A stretch of 64,000 nucleotides of DNA. Source: Mesorhizobium liriopis (GTDB taxonomy: Bacteria > Pseudomonadota > Alphaproteobacteria > Rhizobiales > Rhizobiaceae). The notes under the pieces were generated by a model. It did no database searches. It had not been told where the DNA came from and was given only the letters and a program-made list of their open reading frames with translations. Below are positions 62,056 to 64,000 of the stretch, piece after piece. The stretch's first letter is position 1, and each line of letters opens with the position of its first letter. Position numbers and translations under genes: made by a program. The DNA is taken from positions 372,001 through 436,000 of the forward strand of contig NZ_JAMXQS010000004.1 in the NCBI RefSeq assembly GCF_024053505.1, given 5' to 3'.

Positions 62056-62071
62056 TCCTGCTCCGTTGCGC

Positions 62072-63547
62072 TCAGTCGGTCCAGCGGACCTTGGTCAGAT
62101 CGTTGGCCTGGATCGGGGCGTTCTGCCACAGGCCTTCGAGTTTCGCATCCCAGACGCCGACCTTCGGCAATTCGAAGAGGTAGGCGGCCGGAACGTCCTG
62201 GGCGAGGATTTTCTGGGCCTCTCCGTAAAGTTCCTTGCGCTTCGCCTCGTCGTTTTCAGTGTTCAAATCGGCAATGATCTGGTCGAAGGCCGGATTGTCA
62301 TAGCCGAAATAATAGTCCTTGCGCGCGTAGATATCGATGTCGTTCGGTTCGGTGTGCGAAACGATGGTCGCGTCGAAATTCTTGTCGGTGAAGACCTGTG
62401 AGAGCCATTCCGCCCACTCGATTGGCACCAATTCGGGGTCCAACCCGACTTCGCGCAACTCTGACGCGATGATCTCGCCGCCGAGGCGGGCATATTGCGT
62501 CGGCGGCAGCTTGATCGTTAACTTCAACCCTTCCGCGCCGGCTTCCTTGATCAGCGCCCGCGCCTTTTCCGGATCGTGCGGGTAGACGCCGGTCAGGTCG
62601 AGATAGGCGGGGTTATGCGGTGCGAAATGCGAGCCGATCGGTGTTCCCAAGCCAGACGATGCGCCGTCGATGACAGACTGCCGGTCGATGGCGTAGGCGA
62701 TTGCCTGCCGCACCTTCAGCTTATCGAAGGGGGGCTTCCTGTTGTTCATGGCGAGGATCGTCTCGCCTTCCGTTGAACCCACCACAACCTTGAACCGCGA
62801 GTCGCCTTCGATCTGGCTCACACCGTCGGAGGGAAAAAAGGGATAGGCCTGAATGTCACCCGATAGGATGGCGGGAACGGCAGCTGCGGCGTCCGGCACG
62901 ATGCGGAACTCGGCTCGCTCCAGTGCGACAGGCTCGCCCCAGTAGTCAGGCGATTTCACGAGCTTGATGGAAGAGCCGCGCGCCCAGCTGTCGAAACGGA
63001 AAGGCCCAGTGCCGATCGGCTTTTCCTTGTTGGTCGCTGCCGACTCCGGTGCCACGATCACCGCATCGCCCCAACCGAGGTTGTAGAGAAATGCACCCTG
63101 CGGTTCTTTCAGCGTGATTTTGACGGTAGCGGGGTCGACGACATTCACCGTGTCAATTTCCGCGAACAGGCCTTTCTGAGCATTGGTCGAGTCCGGTGCG
63201 CGTGCGCGATCGAGGCTGAACTTCACGTCATCGGCATCGAAACTGGTGCCGTCGTGGAATTTCACGCCTGTGCGGAGCTTGAAGGTATAGACTTTGCCGT
63301 CATCCGAAATGGTCCATCTTTCCGCAAGATCGGGGAGCACGTCTCCGTTCTCGCCGATCCGGGTCAGGCCTTCGAAGACATTGGCGTAAACGATCTCGTC
63401 GATTGCCGCTGCCGCGCCCGCCGTGGGGTCGAGGTGCGGTGGCTCGAGGATCACGCCAAGAACGAGATCGGTGCGTGCCGCGAAAGCGGGCATGCTCACG
63501 GAAAGGGCAAGCATGGCGACGCCGAGCCCGAGCTTCCACTTCCGCAT
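62072..63547 (-). CDS. ABC transporter substrate-binding protein, DppA/OppA-type
   Basis: A 491-residue periplasmic protein. Signal peptide GLGVAMLALSVSMPAFAA, then the SBP_bac_5 fold: EPPHLDPTAGAAAAIDEIVYANVFEGL, LAERWTISDDGKVYTFKLR, KFHDGTSFDADDVKFSLDRA, and LPPTQYARLGGEIIASELREVGL. Head of a complete importer operon (binding protein, two permeases, fused ATPase). Ligand (peptide, opine, other) not evident. Confidence 0.9.
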   Translation of the reverse strand: MRKWKLGLGVAMLALSVSMPAFAARTDLVLGVILEPPHLDPTAGAAAAIDEIVYANVFEGLTRIGENGDVLPDLAERWTISDDGKVYTFKLRTGVKFHDGTSFDADDVKFSLDRARAPDSTNAQKGLFAEIDTVNVVDPATVKITLKEPQGAFLYNLGWGDAVIVAPESAATNKEKPIGTGPFRFDSWARGSSIKLVKSPDYWGEPVALERAEFRIVPDAAAAVPAILSGDIQAYPFFPSDGVSQIEGDSRFKVVVGSTEGETILAMNNRKPPFDKLKVRQAIAYAIDRQSVIDGASSGLGTPIGSHFAPHNPAYLDLTGVYPHDPEKARALIKEAGAEGLKLTIKLPPTQYARLGGEIIASELREVGLDPELVPIEWAEWLSQVFTDKNFDATIVSHTEPNDIDIYARKDYYFGYDNPAFDQIIADLNTENDEAKRKELYGEAQKILAQDVPAAYLFELPKVGVWDAKLEGLWQNAPIQANDLTKVRWTD

Positions 63548-63849
63548 CCTGTGTCCTCCAAGCCGCTATGCCGCGCTGCACAATGCGCGTTGTTTGAGCA
63601 CACAGCTACGCATTCGAGCAAGGTTGCCGTCTTTCCATTCAACGCAATTTTGGAAACCCTTTTTGCGTCATGCCGGTCGGCCGACCTACCTGTCACCTTT
63701 TGCCGAATTCCCGATGCAAGGTCGCACAGCTCCTCGCAAGGCATACATCATGTAACCGAACGCTTCTGAGGCCTACCAAGGCTGCGAGGTGTCGTGCGCC
63801 GGCCAGTGCATGCCGAGCGTAAACGTCGCGAACCCTACCCGAGGGCTGG
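63548..63849. other. Intergenic region upstream of the ABC operon
   Basis: 302 bases with no supported gene; AGGACAC before the binding-protein ATG is the ribosome site. The promoter for the importer should be here, but I see no strong boxes or repeats. Confidence 0.45.
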
Positions 63850-64000
63850 TCAGCTGAGCTTGCGGCGACGGGGGCGCTTGGCGATGGCCCAGCGCTTGTG
63901 GAACCACATCCACTGCTCTGGATATTCGCGCACCCAGCGTTCCACCACGTCGTTCAGCAGCTGGCTCGTCGCGTTCACATCGACCGTGCCGCTCTCGGTG
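63850..64000 (-). CDS. Lysophospholipid/lipid A-type acyltransferase, C-terminal fragment
   Basis: Last 49 or so residues only (gene continues past the right edge). NDVVERWVREYPEQWMWFHKRW is the terminal helix of HtrB/LpxL-type lipid A acyltransferases, in which the EYPEQWxWxHRRW block is strongly conserved; the basic end KRPRRRKLS follows. Adds acyl chains to lipid A at the inner membrane. Confidence 0.75.
   Translation of the reverse strand, partial: TESGTVDVNATSQLLNDVVERWVREYPEQWMWFHKRWAIAKRPRRRKLS

Overview
The window looks like a chromosome segment of a Hyphomicrobiales (Rhizobiales) alphaproteobacterium, probably in the Mesorhizobium/Phyllobacteriaceae neighbourhood. Supporting signs are high GC, an ExoD protein, DUF1127-like small proteins, Mur- and RirA-like operators, a GlxA/GbdR-type regulator and a betaine-catabolism gene set of the rhizobial type. 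Genus is an inference. I saw no rRNA or tRNA genes, CRISPR arrays, insertion sequences or phage genes.

Layout. 1-3755: start of a TonB-dependent receptor behind an iron-type operator, then a minus-strand mannose/mannonate set (AGE-family isomerase, UxuA, SDR). 3923-16274: housekeeping and stress genes (SDR, HTH protein, MntH with a Mur-like box, ThDP oxidase, DMT exporter, creatininase, aminotransferase, nitroreductase, alpha/beta hydrolase, MscS channel, small exported protein). 16355-23353: a tightly packed plus-strand operon that reads as a lipid-linked sugar pathway (HAD-UbiA fusion, DprE1-like oxidase, small DMT flippase-like protein, extended SDR, class III aminotransferase, polytopic membrane protein). 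23314-31754: DedA-like protein, a dimethylglycine-dehydrogenase-type enzyme, Cfa, a VWA-type DUF1194 protein, a GbdR-like regulator, and a LysR regulator with three small-protein genes nearby.

31880-53751 is the core of interest: a corrinoid-dependent methylamine/betaine demethylation system in a presumably aerobic bacterium. It holds two non-pyrrolysine MttB-family methyltransferases, a corrinoid (MtbC-type) protein, a methyl-corrinoid:tetrahydrofolate methyltransferase, a MetF-type reductase, a 2Fe-2S/ASKHA reductive activator, a 4Fe-4S protein, a betaine-homocysteine methyltransferase, a second dimethylglycine-dehydrogenase-type flavoprotein, DUF1638 and 'virulence factor'-domain proteins, a desaturase-like di-iron protein, a PhnD-like protein without signal peptide, an APC permease and an XRE regulator. 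The expected flow is: quaternary amine -> methyl-Co(III) -> methyl-THF -> methylene-THF, with dimethylglycine passed to the flavoprotein(s) and BHMT offering a second methyl outlet to methionine. Two similar palindromic boxes, in front of bmt and in front of the THF methyltransferase gene, suggest shared control by methionine/SAH status.

The least explained signal is that five different enzymes of this pathway (both MttB proteins, the THF methyltransferase, the activator and BHMT) each carry an Arg/Gly-rich terminal tail that is not part of the catalytic fold, while the corrinoid protein they must all or mostly touch is strongly acidic at its N terminus. I propose, as inference, a tail-mediated assembly (metabolon or condensate).

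53866-64000: membrane protein, MFS transporter, omega-amino-acid aminotransferase, TSUP transporter, a complete Opp/Dpp-type ABC importer operon (58677-63547) and the C terminus of a lipid A-type acyltransferase running off the end.
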